DNA of 64,000 nucleotides from an uncultured Pelagibacteraceae bacterium (GCA_902622805.1 CACNRG010000003.1:1-64000), one strand, 5' to 3'; positions 9,702 to 19,827 are shown, counted from the stretch's first letter. Notes: generated by a model from the sequence alone, not told the origin. Numbers and translations: made by a program.

Positions 9702-10481
9702 ATGCGTATTCAACCATCAGTTACTGTAATAATTCCATATAAAGATAATTTAGAATATTTATTTTTTGCATTAAATTCAGTTTTTAATCAAACATATAAA
9801 TATTATAAAATTTTGTTAATATATGATGATGAAAGTAAAGTTGATTTAGTAAAAATAAAAAATTATTTAAAATTAAAATATAAAAAAAAATTACCATTTA
9901 TCAAAATTGAAGTTAATAAAAAAAATTTAGGAGTAGGATACTCAAGAAATATAGGTATTAAAAAAAGCAATACAAAATATGTCGCTTTTTTAGACTCAGA
10001 CGACATTTGGTCAAAGAATAAACTTAAAATCCAGATCAATTATATGGAAAAAACTAAACAAGTGTTCTCTCATACTTCACATTATATTATTGATGAAAAA
10101 AATAGGACAATCTCCTCTAGAAATGCTCCTCAGAAAATCATATTTGATGATCTATTGAGATCATGTGATATTGGTTTATCTACGGTTATAGTAAATACAA
10201 AATTTTTAAAAAAAAATAATTTTTATTTTCCTAAAATTAAAACAAAAGAAGACTTTGTTCTTTGGCTAAAAATAGCAAAACAAGTAAAGTCTATAAAAGG
10301 AATAAATAAAAAACTTATGTACTATAGAAAAACCAATAATTCCTTATCATCAAATAAATTTATTGGTATTATTAATGGTTTTAAAGTTTATAGAATTTAT
10401 ATGAATTATAGTATTATGAAATCATTATATTTTCTGTTTATACTTTCATTTAATTATTTTAAAAAAAATATATTTAGATAA
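9702..10481 (+). CDS. Glycosyltransferase family 2
   Basis: VTVIIPYKDNLEYLFFALNSVFNQTY…GVGYSRNIGIKKSNTKYVAFLDSDDIW. Confidence 0.88.
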   Translation: MRIQPSVTVIIPYKDNLEYLFFALNSVFNQTYKYYKILLIYDDESKVDLVKIKNYLKLKYKKKLPFIKIEVNKKNLGVGYSRNIGIKKSNTKYVAFLDSDDIWSKNKLKIQINYMEKTKQVFSHTSHYIIDEKNRTISSRNAPQKIIFDDLLRSCDIGLSTVIVNTKFLKKNNFYFPKIKTKEDFVLWLKIAKQVKSIKGINKKLMYYRKTNNSLSSNKFIGIINGFKVYRIYMNYSIMKSLYFLFILSFNYFKKNIFR

Positions 10482-10492
10482 AAGCTTAAAAT

Positions 10493-11521
10493 ATGAAACT
10501 CACCTTTAGTTTATTTTTTTTTTTATTTTTTTTCTTACTTGCTATTAACTATTTACTTAAAAAATTTGATTTAAGTTTGGATAGGCAGACAGTTAGTGAA
10601 AAACATAAATCACTTTTAAGAGATGATGGTGCTATTCCATTGTCGGGGACTTTTTATTTTATGCCTATAATTCTAATATTATTTTATAATTTGGATTTAA
10701 AAATGATTATCTGTTGTAGTTTATTATTTTTATTAGGTCTACTTGCTGATTTAAAGATTATAACTTCATATAAATTAAGGTTAATTTTTCAATTTTTGTT
10801 AATTTCTTCACTTTTTTTTATTTCCAAAGATATAAAAATTGATACCAGAATTATTTTTATAAATAATTTGATGAACTATGATCTAGCAAGAATTTTAATA
10901 TGCACTTTTTTTTTCATGGTTCTTATAAATGGATTTAATTTAATTGATGGCACAAACTGCCTATGTTCATTAAATTTTTTGGTAATTTCAATTTTTTTAT
11001 ATTTATTATTCATAAATTCAAATATTGTATTAATAAATAATGAGTTAAGTGTATTTGTAGTTTCATTATTAATTTTTTTAATATTTAATTTTTTTGGTAA
11101 GAATTTTCTTGGAGATGGTGCTGCCTATGGAATTGGTTTTTTAATTGGATATCTATTGTTAAAAATATCAATGATAAATGAAAGTGTATCACCTTATTTT
11201 GTTGCCAATTTACTTTGGTATCCAGCATTTGAAAACTTATTTTCTATTATAAGAAGAAATTTTTCAAACAGTAATAATTATCTACCTGATACTAATCACT
11301 TACATCAATTGATATTTAAATATTTTAAAAAAAAAAAATTAATAAAAAAAAACTTTATTCTTAGTTCATTAATTGGAATATCTATTAATTCAATATTGTT
11401 TATAAATTATCTAATTGGTTTCAAAAATTTTAATAGTTCAATAATTCAAATTATTTTGATTTCAAGTTCAATATTTTTATATCTAGTTTCTTATTATTTT
11501 TTTAATAAAAAACTTGGTTAA
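10493..11521 (+). CDS. MraY/WecA-like undecaprenyl-phosphate sugar-1-phosphate transferase
   Basis: Polytopic; LLFLLGLLADL, NGFNLIDGTN, NFFGKNFLGDGAAY motifs. Confidence 0.85.
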   Translation: MKLTFSLFFFLFFFLLAINYLLKKFDLSLDRQTVSEKHKSLLRDDGAIPLSGTFYFMPIILILFYNLDLKMIICCSLLFLLGLLADLKIITSYKLRLIFQFLLISSLFFISKDIKIDTRIIFINNLMNYDLARILICTFFFMVLINGFNLIDGTNCLCSLNFLVISIFLYLLFINSNIVLINNELSVFVVSLLIFLIFNFFGKNFLGDGAAYGIGFLIGYLLLKISMINESVSPYFVANLLWYPAFENLFSIIRRNFSNSNNYLPDTNHLHQLIFKYFKKKKLIKKNFILSSLIGISINSILFINYLIGFKNFNSSIIQIILISSSIFLYLVSYYFFNKKLG

Positions 11522-11595
11522 TTATTCCAAGAAAGTATTATTTAAAAACTATTAATAAAGAGTATTTGCTTTATAACTAAGATAAAATAAATTTT

Positions 11596-13296
11596 ATGTT
11601 TGATACACTTATTTTTTTTCTATTTTTTTATTTATTGCTTATTTCAATAATTGGTTTTGGATTTCTTTTTCAAAATATATTTTATGGAGCAATAATAAAT
11701 TATAACGATCAAAAAGTAATTTATACTGGATTTTATGGGTTATTTTTATTAACTTTTGTTTCAATTTTAACAAGTTTATTTTTTCCACATAATTTTACGC
11801 ACAATTTGTTACTTCATTTTTTTGGTATTTCGTCTTTTTTAATCATAAAAGTTAAAGAAAAAAAAAAATATCTTAAAACAATTTTTTTTATTTCAATTTT
11901 TACTATTTTAGCAATTCTTATATCAAAAACCCACGATGACTTTTCATATTACCATCTACCATTCACGAAGTATTTAACAGAACATAAAGTTATTTTTGGT
12001 ATGGGAAATATTTCTCACGGATACAAATTATTATCTTCTTTATTTTTTTTAAATTCAACTTTTTATTTACCATACATCGAATATTTTGCTTTTCATTTTA
12101 GTTCAATATATTTTCTCATATTTTTTAATTATTTTTTATTTAAGGAAATTTTTTCAAAAGTTAATCATGAAATTACTAAATATCTTTATTTATTTGCGTT
12201 AGTCTTTTTTAACTTATCATTTAATAGAATTTCAGAATATGGTACTGATAAAATCGGTCAACTTTTAATAGTACTTTTAATAATTAAGATTTTCCAGCTT
12301 ACATGTTTTGAAAAGAAAAAAATTAATTTGAATAGTATTTTATTGATAATACCGTTAATGGCATTTTGTTTGACTTTAAAAACTTATTTTTTACCTTATA
12401 TATTGATCGGATTAACTCTATTTTTCTTAAATGGTAAAATATCAAAAGACCTTAAGATTATATTTTTTTCAAAATCTTTTTTAATTTTCATCTCAACGCT
12501 GATTATTTATTTTGTTCATCATTTTATATCTACAGGGTGTATAATTTCTCCTATAAGTATGACATGCTTTGGTGACAATTTTAATTGGGCATATGATAAA
12601 GAGCATTATGAAAGATTATCTAACTGGTTGGAACAATGGTCAAAAGCAGGAGCTGGACCAAATTTTAGAGTCGAGGATCCCTCAATATACATTCAAAATT
12701 TTAATTGGGTTCCAAGATGGTTTGAATATTATTTTATGGGAAAAGTTAAGGATCAATTATTAATATTGTTAGTAATTTTTTCAGTAATTTTTATACTATT
12801 CAAAAAATTCAAAATTAGATTAAAAAGATCATCTATAACAAAAGAGTTTTTATTTTTTTATTTATTAATTTTATTAATTTTTTTAGCTTGGTTTACCAAT
12901 CATCCACAATTGAGATATGGTGGCTACTCAATATCATTTCTAATTATATCAATTCCACTAGCTTTATTATTTAATAACTTTGAAGACAAAAATTCTTTCA
13001 AGAAAAAATTTAAGTTTTTAACAATTTTAGTAATTGTTATCTTTAATTTAAAAAATATTCATAGAATTAATGCAGAAGTTCAAAGAACAGATCATTACAA
13101 GTATGACAATTTTCCTTTTTTTGCTATTCCTGAAAAAGAGTATGATTTTGAAAAAACTTCATCTGGTTTGGTAGTTTATAAAACTGATGGTCATTGCTGG
13201 AATACACCATCACCATGTGTCCAAAGTTTGGGAGAATTGGGCCTAAAAACAATGAAAAAAAATGGGTACTTTTTTTTTATAAATAACCAAAAATAA
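11596..13296 (+). CDS. Polytopic membrane protein, putative polysaccharide polymerase/GT-C-like
   Basis: Many predicted TM segments within the polysaccharide island; no diagnostic motif. Confidence 0.5.
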   Translation: MFDTLIFFLFFYLLLISIIGFGFLFQNIFYGAIINYNDQKVIYTGFYGLFLLTFVSILTSLFFPHNFTHNLLLHFFGISSFLIIKVKEKKKYLKTIFFISIFTILAILISKTHDDFSYYHLPFTKYLTEHKVIFGMGNISHGYKLLSSLFFLNSTFYLPYIEYFAFHFSSIYFLIFFNYFLFKEIFSKVNHEITKYLYLFALVFFNLSFNRISEYGTDKIGQLLIVLLIIKIFQLTCFEKKKINLNSILLIIPLMAFCLTLKTYFLPYILIGLTLFFLNGKISKDLKIIFFSKSFLIFISTLIIYFVHHFISTGCIISPISMTCFGDNFNWAYDKEHYERLSNWLEQWSKAGAGPNFRVEDPSIYIQNFNWVPRWFEYYFMGKVKDQLLILLVIFSVIFILFKKFKIRLKRSSITKEFLFFYLLILLIFLAWFTNHPQLRYGGYSISFLIISIPLALLFNNFEDKNSFKKKFKFLTILVIVIFNLKNIHRINAEVQRTDHYKYDNFPFFAIPEKEYDFEKTSSGLVVYKTDGHCWNTPSPCVQSLGELGLKTMKKNGYFFFINNQK

Positions 13297-13303
13297 AAAA
13301 CAA

Positions 13304-14026
13304 ATGTTTTATTCTAAATTAATCATAACTATTTTAAATTTTTTAGATTTTTTTCAACAAAAAAAAATTATAAAATTAATCAAAATTAAATTTTTAAGAC
13401 CAATAACTGTTTTTGATGTTGGTGGTCACCATGGAGAAACTATTAAGTTATTTTCCAGTAAATTGAAAATTAAAAAAATTTATTCATTTGAAGCTAGTCC
13501 TCAAAACTTCCAAGTTTTAAAAAAAAATATCTCTAAAAAAAATATAGATGCAGGAAAAGTAGAAATCTTTAATTTTGGTTTAGGAAACAAAATATCAAAA
13601 AGTTTTATTAATCAAGCAATTGAATCTTCTTCATCCACCATTAATGAATTAAACAAAGAATCAAATTACTTGAAAAGAAAACTCAAGATTTTAAATATCA
13701 AAAAAAAGGATAACTTTCATCAAAAAATACCAATTCAATTAGTTACATTAGACTCTTTTATAGAAAAACATGATATTCAAAAAGTAGATTTATTAAAAAT
13801 AGATACAGAAGGTTACGAGTTTAATGTATTAAAAGGACTATCAAAACATTGTCAAAAAATTAATTTGATTTATTTTGAGCATCATTATGATGACATGATA
13901 ATTAAAAATTATAAATTTGGGGATATTCATAATTTATTAAGAGAAAAAGGTTTTATAATGATTAAAAAAAGTAAGATGGTATTTAGAAAATCTTTTGAAT
14001 ATGTTTATGAAAATCAAAAAAATTAA
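13304..14026 (+). CDS. FkbM-family methyltransferase
   Basis: VFDVGGHHGETIKLF, IYSFEASPQNFQVL, VDLLKIDTEGYEFNVLKG. Confidence 0.85.
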   Translation: MFYSKLIITILNFLDFFQQKKIIKLIKIKFLRPITVFDVGGHHGETIKLFSSKLKIKKIYSFEASPQNFQVLKKNISKKNIDAGKVEIFNFGLGNKISKSFINQAIESSSSTINELNKESNYLKRKLKILNIKKKDNFHQKIPIQLVTLDSFIEKHDIQKVDLLKIDTEGYEFNVLKGLSKHCQKINLIYFEHHYDDMIIKNYKFGDIHNLLREKGFIMIKKSKMVFRKSFEYVYENQKN

Positions 14027-14054
14027 AAATTATTTTAGATACAGCTATTTTTGA

Positions 14055-15479
14055 TTATCTTTTCATTCTTAATTTGTAGTAAGCCGCAAGAACTATATAT
14101 AACATCCGTAAAGCATTTGAAATAACAGAGGTCATTTTGGTCTCATTTTCTTTTCTTTCATAATAAGTAACTGGTACTTCTGTAATTTTTAAATTATTTT
14201 TGTATGCACTTATTAAAAGATCAAAATCACCCCATAAATCTTTTACCCCCCATTTTGAGATATCTTTTTTAATTTTAATCCAATCTTTTTTATAAAATAT
14301 TTTAGTTCCACATAAAGTATCTGTTATTTTTTTTTTAAATAGTAAGCTAAACAAACTCGCAAAAAAACTATTTCCGATGAAATTATTAAATTTCATGGCA
14401 CCGTCTTTTTGTGGGTAAATCATTCTAGTACAATTTATAAAATCAGTGCTTGTTTCTTTTAATACATTTATTGAAAACTCAATATCCTTAAAACTTACTG
14501 TTAAGTCTGCGTCATAAATTACAATTATATCTCCACTTGATAGATCAATACCTTTATAAACATTTTCAGATTTACATACCCCAGGACCATTGTATTTAAT
14601 AATTTTATATTCACTTAATTTCTCAGATAATTTATCGATTTCCTGTATTGTGTTGTCTGAAGAATTATCATCACCAAATAGATATTCGTAGGATTGATTA
14701 TTATTTATAATTTCTTTTTCAAAAGTTTTTATATTATTTTCTTCGTTCTTACACGGTATTATAAATGAAACTTTCAATTCATCGTTCTTTGAAAAATCTT
14801 TATTTTTTTTTTTTAAAATTGTTATACTTGAAAGACAAAAGATGTTTAATAAAGGTAATCTAAAAATTCTATTTAATAAATTCGTAAAAAAAGGAATATA
14901 AATTGGGAGTGCTATGATTTTTTCATTTCTAATTACTTCTAAGTTACAAATTGAGTATAAATTTTCCAAGTAAGAAGAGGGTAAAAAATTATTTTTTTTT
15001 GGTGAAAAATTAAAAAAAAATTTTAATAATTTTATTATAATCATCCAAACCATATTTTTTGATAGAATAATTATTTTTGTATCATTATTAATTTTTCTAG
15101 ATAAGTTTAATAAATTTGATGTCGGATTAGACTGATGTTCTATGTCAGAAATTAAAATCGTATCACATTCGGGCAATATATTTTTCCAATTATCATCAAT
15201 ATAATTAATTTTATCATTATATTTAATTTCATACTTTTCATCTATTTCTTTTATAAAAATCTTATTAGATTTAATATTCTTTCCTAATATTGAATTTCCA
15301 GCACAAAAAATTATGATATTTTTTGTACTATCGATACAATTATTAATAAAACCTGAAATTTCTTTAAATAAGAAATTTTTTTTTTTTAAAAAATTTATTC
15401 TTTTTTCAAAGTTTTTTTTAAAGAATGAGATACTAGAATTTAGATAATATTCATGGTTTGGAGGTTCTGAATTATTCAT
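14055..15479 (-). CDS. Glycosyltransferase family 2 with an N-terminal methyltransferase-like region
   Basis: C-terminal VSFIIPCKNEENNIKTF…FGDDNSSDNT…IVIYDADLTV; N-terminal ~200 aa Rossmann-like (IIIFCAGNSILGKNI). Confidence 0.75.
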   Translation of the reverse strand: MNNSEPPNHEYYLNSSISFFKKNFEKRINFLKKKNFLFKEISGFINNCIDSTKNIIIFCAGNSILGKNIKSNKIFIKEIDEKYEIKYNDKINYIDDNWKNILPECDTILISDIEHQSNPTSNLLNLSRKINNDTKIIILSKNMVWMIIIKLLKFFFNFSPKKNNFLPSSYLENLYSICNLEVIRNEKIIALPIYIPFFTNLLNRIFRLPLLNIFCLSSITILKKKNKDFSKNDELKVSFIIPCKNEENNIKTFEKEIINNNQSYEYLFGDDNSSDNTIQEIDKLSEKLSEYKIIKYNGPGVCKSENVYKGIDLSSGDIIVIYDADLTVSFKDIEFSINVLKETSTDFINCTRMIYPQKDGAMKFNNFIGNSFFASLFSLLFKKKITDTLCGTKIFYKKDWIKIKKDISKWGVKDLWGDFDLLISAYKNNLKITEVPVTYYERKENETKMTSVISNALRMLYIVLAAYYKLRMKR

Positions 15480-15598
15480 TTATTTCAATTCTATATAAAT
15501 TTTAAATTCTTTTTAAAGATATCATATATTTCTAATAAACTAGAAAAATCAATATTATTTGATAGTTTACAATTCATATTAATTGTTTATAAACCTCC

Positions 15599-15716
15599 CT
15601 GCCGGTAATTATTGCGAAAGTGTCATACCCGATCCCATTCCGAACTCGGAAGTCAAGCCTTTCAGCGCCGATGGTACTTTGTCTTAAGATATGGGAGAGT
15701 AGGTCATTGCCGGCAT
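15599..15716 (+). rRNA. rrf: 5S ribosomal RNA
   Basis: Complementary ends (ctgccgg…ccggca) and conserved core cgatcccattccgaactcggaagtcaag…gcgccgatggtac…gggagagtaggtc. Confidence 0.95.
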
Positions 15717-15728
15717 ACTAAAGATATT

Positions 15729-15854
15729 ATGAAAATTAAAAGTTCGCTAAAATCTATCAAAAAAAGAGATCTTAACTCAAAATTAGTGAGAAGACGTGGT
15801 AGAGTTTATATAATAAATAAGACAAATCCAAAATTCAAAGCAAGACAAAAATAG
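15729..15854 (+). CDS. rpmJ: 50S ribosomal protein L36 (bL36)
   Basis: [41 protein letters not shown]; true start is internal to the supplied 15612-15854 ORF, which runs back through the 5S gene. Confidence 0.93.
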   Translation: MKIKSSLKSIKKRDLNSKLVRRRGRVYIINKTNPKFKARQK

Positions 15855-15858
15855 ATTT

Positions 15859-15969
15859 ATGGATAATGAGAACCATAAAAATACCTGGAATAATTTTACT
15901 AAATTTGTTCTTTGGGGGACAGTTGCGGTCATTATAGTACTTGTTTTGATGGCAATCTTTCTACTATAA
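15859..15969 (+). CDS. Small aa3-type cytochrome c oxidase subunit IV-like membrane protein (36 aa)
   Basis: Translation MDNENHKNTWNNFTKFVLWGTVAVIIVLVLMAIFLL; typical short N terminus plus one TM, just upstream of pntA. Below the ORF-track length cutoff. Confidence 0.75.
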   Translation: MDNENHKNTWNNFTKFVLWGTVAVIIVLVLMAIFLL

Positions 15970-15976
15970 GATCTCA

Positions 15977-17065
15977 ATGCATTTAGCCTCTATCTTAGAA
16001 AATAAAGAAGTCGAAAAAAGACTAGCAATTACTCCTGAGATTGCAAAAAAATACATAAGTTTAGGTTTCAAATTATCATTACCAAATGGATATGGTACAC
16101 ACCTGGGTTTTAAAGATGAGGACTATAGTAATTCAGGAGTCAATATTATGAACAACGAAAAGGAAATAATAAATAATGCTGATGTTATTATTCAATTAGG
16201 ATTGCCCGATGATGAAAAATTAACATTATTAAAAGAAAATCAAACTTTAGTAGGCACATTAAACGCTTTTTCAAATAAAGAAAAATTAGAAAATTTAAAA
16301 ACAAGAAAAATAAATTGTTTTTCTTTAGAACTACTTCCAAGAATAACAAGAGCACAATCAATGGATATTTTATCTTCGCAAGCTAATCTTGCAGGGTATA
16401 AAGCTGTCATAGAAGCCTTTCAAGTTTATGAAAGAGCAATTCCTATGATGATGACTGCAGCCGGTACAGTTCCTGCGGCAAAAGTATTAGTAGTTGGTGC
16501 AGGTGTGGCTGGATTGCAAGCAATAGCAACAGCAAAAAGAATGGGAGCGGTTGTATTTGCAACAGATGTTAGAATGGCTTCAAAAGAACAAGTAGAGAGT
16601 TTAGGTGGTAAATTTCTCACAGTTGAAGGAGCTGAAAATTTAGAAACTGAAGGTGGATATGCAAAAGAAGCTTCTGAAGATTTCAAAAAAAAACAAGAGG
16701 AACTTCTATCAGAGACATTAAAAAAAATAGACATTATAATTTGTACTGCATTAATTCCTGGTAGAGAAGCGCCCAAGATCATTAAAGAAGAAATGTTTAA
16801 AAATTTGCGACAAGGTTCTGTAATTTATGATCTTGCTGCAATACAAGGAGGAAATACAGTATTTACAGAAGTTGATAAGATTATTGAAAAAAACGGTGTT
16901 AAAATTTTAGGCGAGACTAATATTTTGAATAAATTACCAGTATCAGCTTCTAATTTGTATGCAAAAAATGTATTTAATTTTATTTCTAATTTGTATGATA
17001 AAGAGAATAAAAAAATTAATATTAATTTAGAAGACGAAATAATTGAAAAAACTTTAATAAAATAG
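15977..17065 (+). CDS. pntA: NAD(P) transhydrogenase subunit alpha, part 1
   Basis: EKRLAITPEIAKKY, KVLVVGAGVAGLQAIATAKRMGA, RQGSVIYDLAAIQGGN. Confidence 0.95.
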   Translation: MHLASILENKEVEKRLAITPEIAKKYISLGFKLSLPNGYGTHLGFKDEDYSNSGVNIMNNEKEIINNADVIIQLGLPDDEKLTLLKENQTLVGTLNAFSNKEKLENLKTRKINCFSLELLPRITRAQSMDILSSQANLAGYKAVIEAFQVYERAIPMMMTAAGTVPAAKVLVVGAGVAGLQAIATAKRMGAVVFATDVRMASKEQVESLGGKFLTVEGAENLETEGGYAKEASEDFKKKQEELLSETLKKIDIIICTALIPGREAPKIIKEEMFKNLRQGSVIYDLAAIQGGNTVFTEVDKIIEKNGVKILGETNILNKLPVSASNLYAKNVFNFISNLYDKENKKININLEDEIIEKTLIK

Positions 17066-17069
17066 AATT

Positions 17070-17378
17070 ATGGAAATAGATCCTTTTATATTTAGATTAA
17101 GTATATTCATCTTATCAATTTTTGTGGGATATTACGTTGTTTGGAGTGTAACACCTTCGCTTCATACCCCGTTAATGTCTGTGACTAATGCAATATCCTC
17201 TGTAATTATAGTGGGTGCTATTATTGCTGCATTGTCTAGTAATGATGGGGTTATTTTTTCCTCATCTAGTGTATTTGGATTTTTAGCAATTGTTTTGGCA
17301 GCTGTTAATATTTTTGGAGGTTTTTTAGTCACCCAAAGAATGCTTGCAATGTATAAAAAAAAGAAAAAGGATAAATAA
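17070..17378 (+). CDS. pntA2: NAD(P) transhydrogenase subunit alpha, part 2 (membrane)
   Basis: YYVVWSVTPSLHTPLMSVTNAISSVIIVGA. Confidence 0.94.
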   Translation: MEIDPFIFRLSIFILSIFVGYYVVWSVTPSLHTPLMSVTNAISSVIIVGAIIAALSSNDGVIFSSSSVFGFLAIVLAAVNIFGGFLVTQRMLAMYKKKKKDK

Positions 17379-17381
17379 ATA

Positions 17382-18776
17382 ATGTCTCCAAACCTTTCAG
17401 CAATTTTATATTTGATATCAGGAGTTTTATTCATATTGGCTTTAAGAGGCCTATCCTCACCAGAAACTTCAAGAAAAGGAAATTTATTCGGAATAATAGG
17501 TATGGTGATAGCAGTTACTGTCACATTTTTATCTGTTGGTAATTTTACGTCTGGCTTTATTTATGTTCTGATCTTTCTCGCAGTTGGTGGAACCGTTGGA
17601 GCTTTCATAGCCTATAAAATTCCAATGACAGCAATGCCAGAACTGGTTGCAGGCTTTCATAGCTTAGTTGGATTAGCTGCTGTATTTGTTGCTATTTCAG
17701 CTTTTATAAATCCTGAGGCTTTCGGACTTGGAACACCAGGAAATATAAAACTTGCTAGCTTAATAGAAATGGCTATTGGTGCTGCAGTTGGAGCAATTAC
17801 TTTTTCAGGATCTGTTATTGCATTTTTAAAACTTCAGGGAATAATGTCAGGCGCACCCATAACTTTTAAAGGTCAGCATGCACTAAACGCATTAATATTA
17901 GTTTCAATAGTAGTTTTAACTTATTATTTATGTTCTACGCAATCATCTAACTTATTTTGGATTTTAATAGCAGTTTCTTTTTTAATTGGTTTTTTAATTA
18001 TAATCCCAATTGGAGGGGCAGATATGCCAGTAGTAATTTCAATGCTAAACTCATACTCAGGGTGGGCCGCTGCAGGAATAGGTTTTACTCTGGAAAATAC
18101 TGCTTTAATAATCACAGGTGCTTTAGTTGGTTCATCAGGGGCAATACTTTCATATATAATGTGTAAGGGAATGAATAGATCATTTTTTAATGTAATATTA
18201 GGAGGTTTCGGTGCAACAGATCAATCAGTTGGAGATAAAAATAAAGAACAGAGACCTGTTAAAAGTGGTAACGCAGATGATGCTGCATTTTTAATGAAAA
18301 ATGCATCTTCAGTAATCATTGTTCCAGGCTATGGAATGGCTGTAGCTCAGGCTCAACATGCACTTAGAGAAATGGTCGATACGTTAAAAAAAAATGATAT
18401 TAAAGTATCGTATGCAATTCACCCGGTTGCTGGAAGAATGCCTGGTCATATGAATGTATTGCTAGCTGAGGCAAATGTGCCATATGACGAAGTATTTGAG
18501 TTAGAAGAAATAAACAATGATTTTGCTAATGCAGATGTAGCATTTGTTATTGGAGCAAATGATGTTACAAATCCTGTTGCAAAAACTGATCCTCAAAGTC
18601 CAATATATGGAATGCCAGTCTTAGATGTTGAAAAATGTAAGTCAGTTTTATTTGTAAAAAGAAGTCTATCACCTGGTTATGCAGGAATTGATAATGACTT
18701 ATTTTACAAAGAAAATACTTTAATGTTATTTGCAGATGCAAAAAAAATGACAGAGGACATTACTAAAAATCTGTAG
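17382..18776 (+). CDS. pntB: NAD(P) transhydrogenase subunit beta
   Basis: IIVPGYGMAVAQAQHALREM, HPVAGRMPGHMNVLLAEANVPYDEVFE, KRSLSPGYAGIDNDLF. Confidence 0.96.
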   Translation: MSPNLSAILYLISGVLFILALRGLSSPETSRKGNLFGIIGMVIAVTVTFLSVGNFTSGFIYVLIFLAVGGTVGAFIAYKIPMTAMPELVAGFHSLVGLAAVFVAISAFINPEAFGLGTPGNIKLASLIEMAIGAAVGAITFSGSVIAFLKLQGIMSGAPITFKGQHALNALILVSIVVLTYYLCSTQSSNLFWILIAVSFLIGFLIIIPIGGADMPVVISMLNSYSGWAAAGIGFTLENTALIITGALVGSSGAILSYIMCKGMNRSFFNVILGGFGATDQSVGDKNKEQRPVKSGNADDAAFLMKNASSVIIVPGYGMAVAQAQHALREMVDTLKKNDIKVSYAIHPVAGRMPGHMNVLLAEANVPYDEVFELEEINNDFANADVAFVIGANDVTNPVAKTDPQSPIYGMPVLDVEKCKSVLFVKRSLSPGYAGIDNDLFYKENTLMLFADAKKMTEDITKNL

Positions 18777-18781
18777 TTTCA

Positions 18782-19480
18782 ATGAATACTAAAATATTTT
18801 GTGATATTGCTGATTTAAATTCTATAAAAAAATTCAATAAAAAAAAAATTGTAAAAGGTTTCACAACCAATCCAAGCTTAATGAGAAAAGCAGGTGCAAC
18901 AGACTATAAATCTTACTCAAAACGTATACTTAAGATATGTAAATCTAAACCTATTTCATTTGAAGTATTTGCTGATGATCTAAAGTCTATGATAGAACAA
19001 GGTAAAAAGATTAATACTTGGGGTAGTAATGTTTATGTAAAAGTACCAATAGTAAATTCTAAAAATAAATTTACAGGTAGTGTAATTAGGGAACTCAATA
19101 ATCAAAATATTAAATTGAACATTACAGCAGTTTACTCAGCTAAACAAACTGAAAAAATTTTAAAAATTATTAATAAAAAAACAAAAGTAATAATATCTAT
19201 TTTTGCAGGTCGAGCAGGAGATAGCGGAAAGGACCCAATACCTGAGTTTATTAAAAGTATTAAACTTGCTAGGAAATTTAAGAATATAGAAATTTTATGG
19301 GCAAGTGTTAGAGAACCTTATAATTATTTGCAAGCAAAACAGCTTGGTTGTCACATTATAACGATTCCACCATCAATTATTGAAAAAATTGAAACTAAAG
19401 GTAAATCTTTGAATCAATTGACAATAGATACGGTTAAAGCTTTCTTAATCGATAGCAAAAAATCGAAATTTAAAATTTAG
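18782..19480 (+). CDS. tal: Transaldolase family protein
   Basis: KIFCDIADLNSIKKF, KGFTTNPSLMRKAG, VYVKVPI, LNITAVYS, ISIFAGRAGDSGKDP. Confidence 0.88.
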   Translation: MNTKIFCDIADLNSIKKFNKKKIVKGFTTNPSLMRKAGATDYKSYSKRILKICKSKPISFEVFADDLKSMIEQGKKINTWGSNVYVKVPIVNSKNKFTGSVIRELNNQNIKLNITAVYSAKQTEKILKIINKKTKVIISIFAGRAGDSGKDPIPEFIKSIKLARKFKNIEILWASVREPYNYLQAKQLGCHIITIPPSIIEKIETKGKSLNQLTIDTVKAFLIDSKKSKFKI

Positions 19481-19486
19481 ATAAAT

Positions 19487-19563
<77 letters not shown>

Positions 19564-19569
19564 GTATAC

Positions 19570-19776
19570 TTAAATTCTATTTTTAAGTTTATTTAATTTT
19601 TTAACTCTTTTAATATTTTCTTGAAGAATTCTCTTTTTTTTCTCTGAGGGTTTTTCATAAGTATTTTTTAACTTTATCACTTTAAAAAAACCATCTCTTT
19701 GGAGTTTTCTTTTTAAAACTCTTAAAGCTTGTTCAATATTATTATCTTTAACTTCTATTTTAATAACTACCTCCAA
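19570..19776 (-). CDS. rpsU: 30S ribosomal protein S21 (bS21)
   Basis: NIEQALRVLKRKLQRDGFFKVIKLKNTYEKPSEKKKR. Confidence 0.93.
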   Translation of the reverse strand: MEVVIKIEVKDNNIEQALRVLKRKLQRDGFFKVIKLKNTYEKPSEKKKRILQENIKRVKKLNKLKNRI

Positions 19777-19827
19777 AAAATCGTGTAAATAACATTTTTA
19801 TAATTTTATGTCTATTAATTTTATTCA

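Noticed and set aside
12569-12763. 64-aa plus ORF inside the polytopic membrane protein gene
   Set aside because: Alternate-frame ORF within a long coherent CDS; no start context or homology.
15612-15728. N-terminal extension of the 80-aa ORF overlapping 5S rRNA
   Set aside because: The extension is translated rRNA sequence; only the 41-aa rpmJ from 15729 is a credible gene.
16426-16782. 118-aa minus ORF inside pntA
   Set aside because: Antisense shadow of a clearly conserved gene; no family resemblance.
17162-17524. 120-aa minus ORF across pntA2/pntB
   Set aside because: Antisense to two conserved genes; low-complexity shadow ORF.
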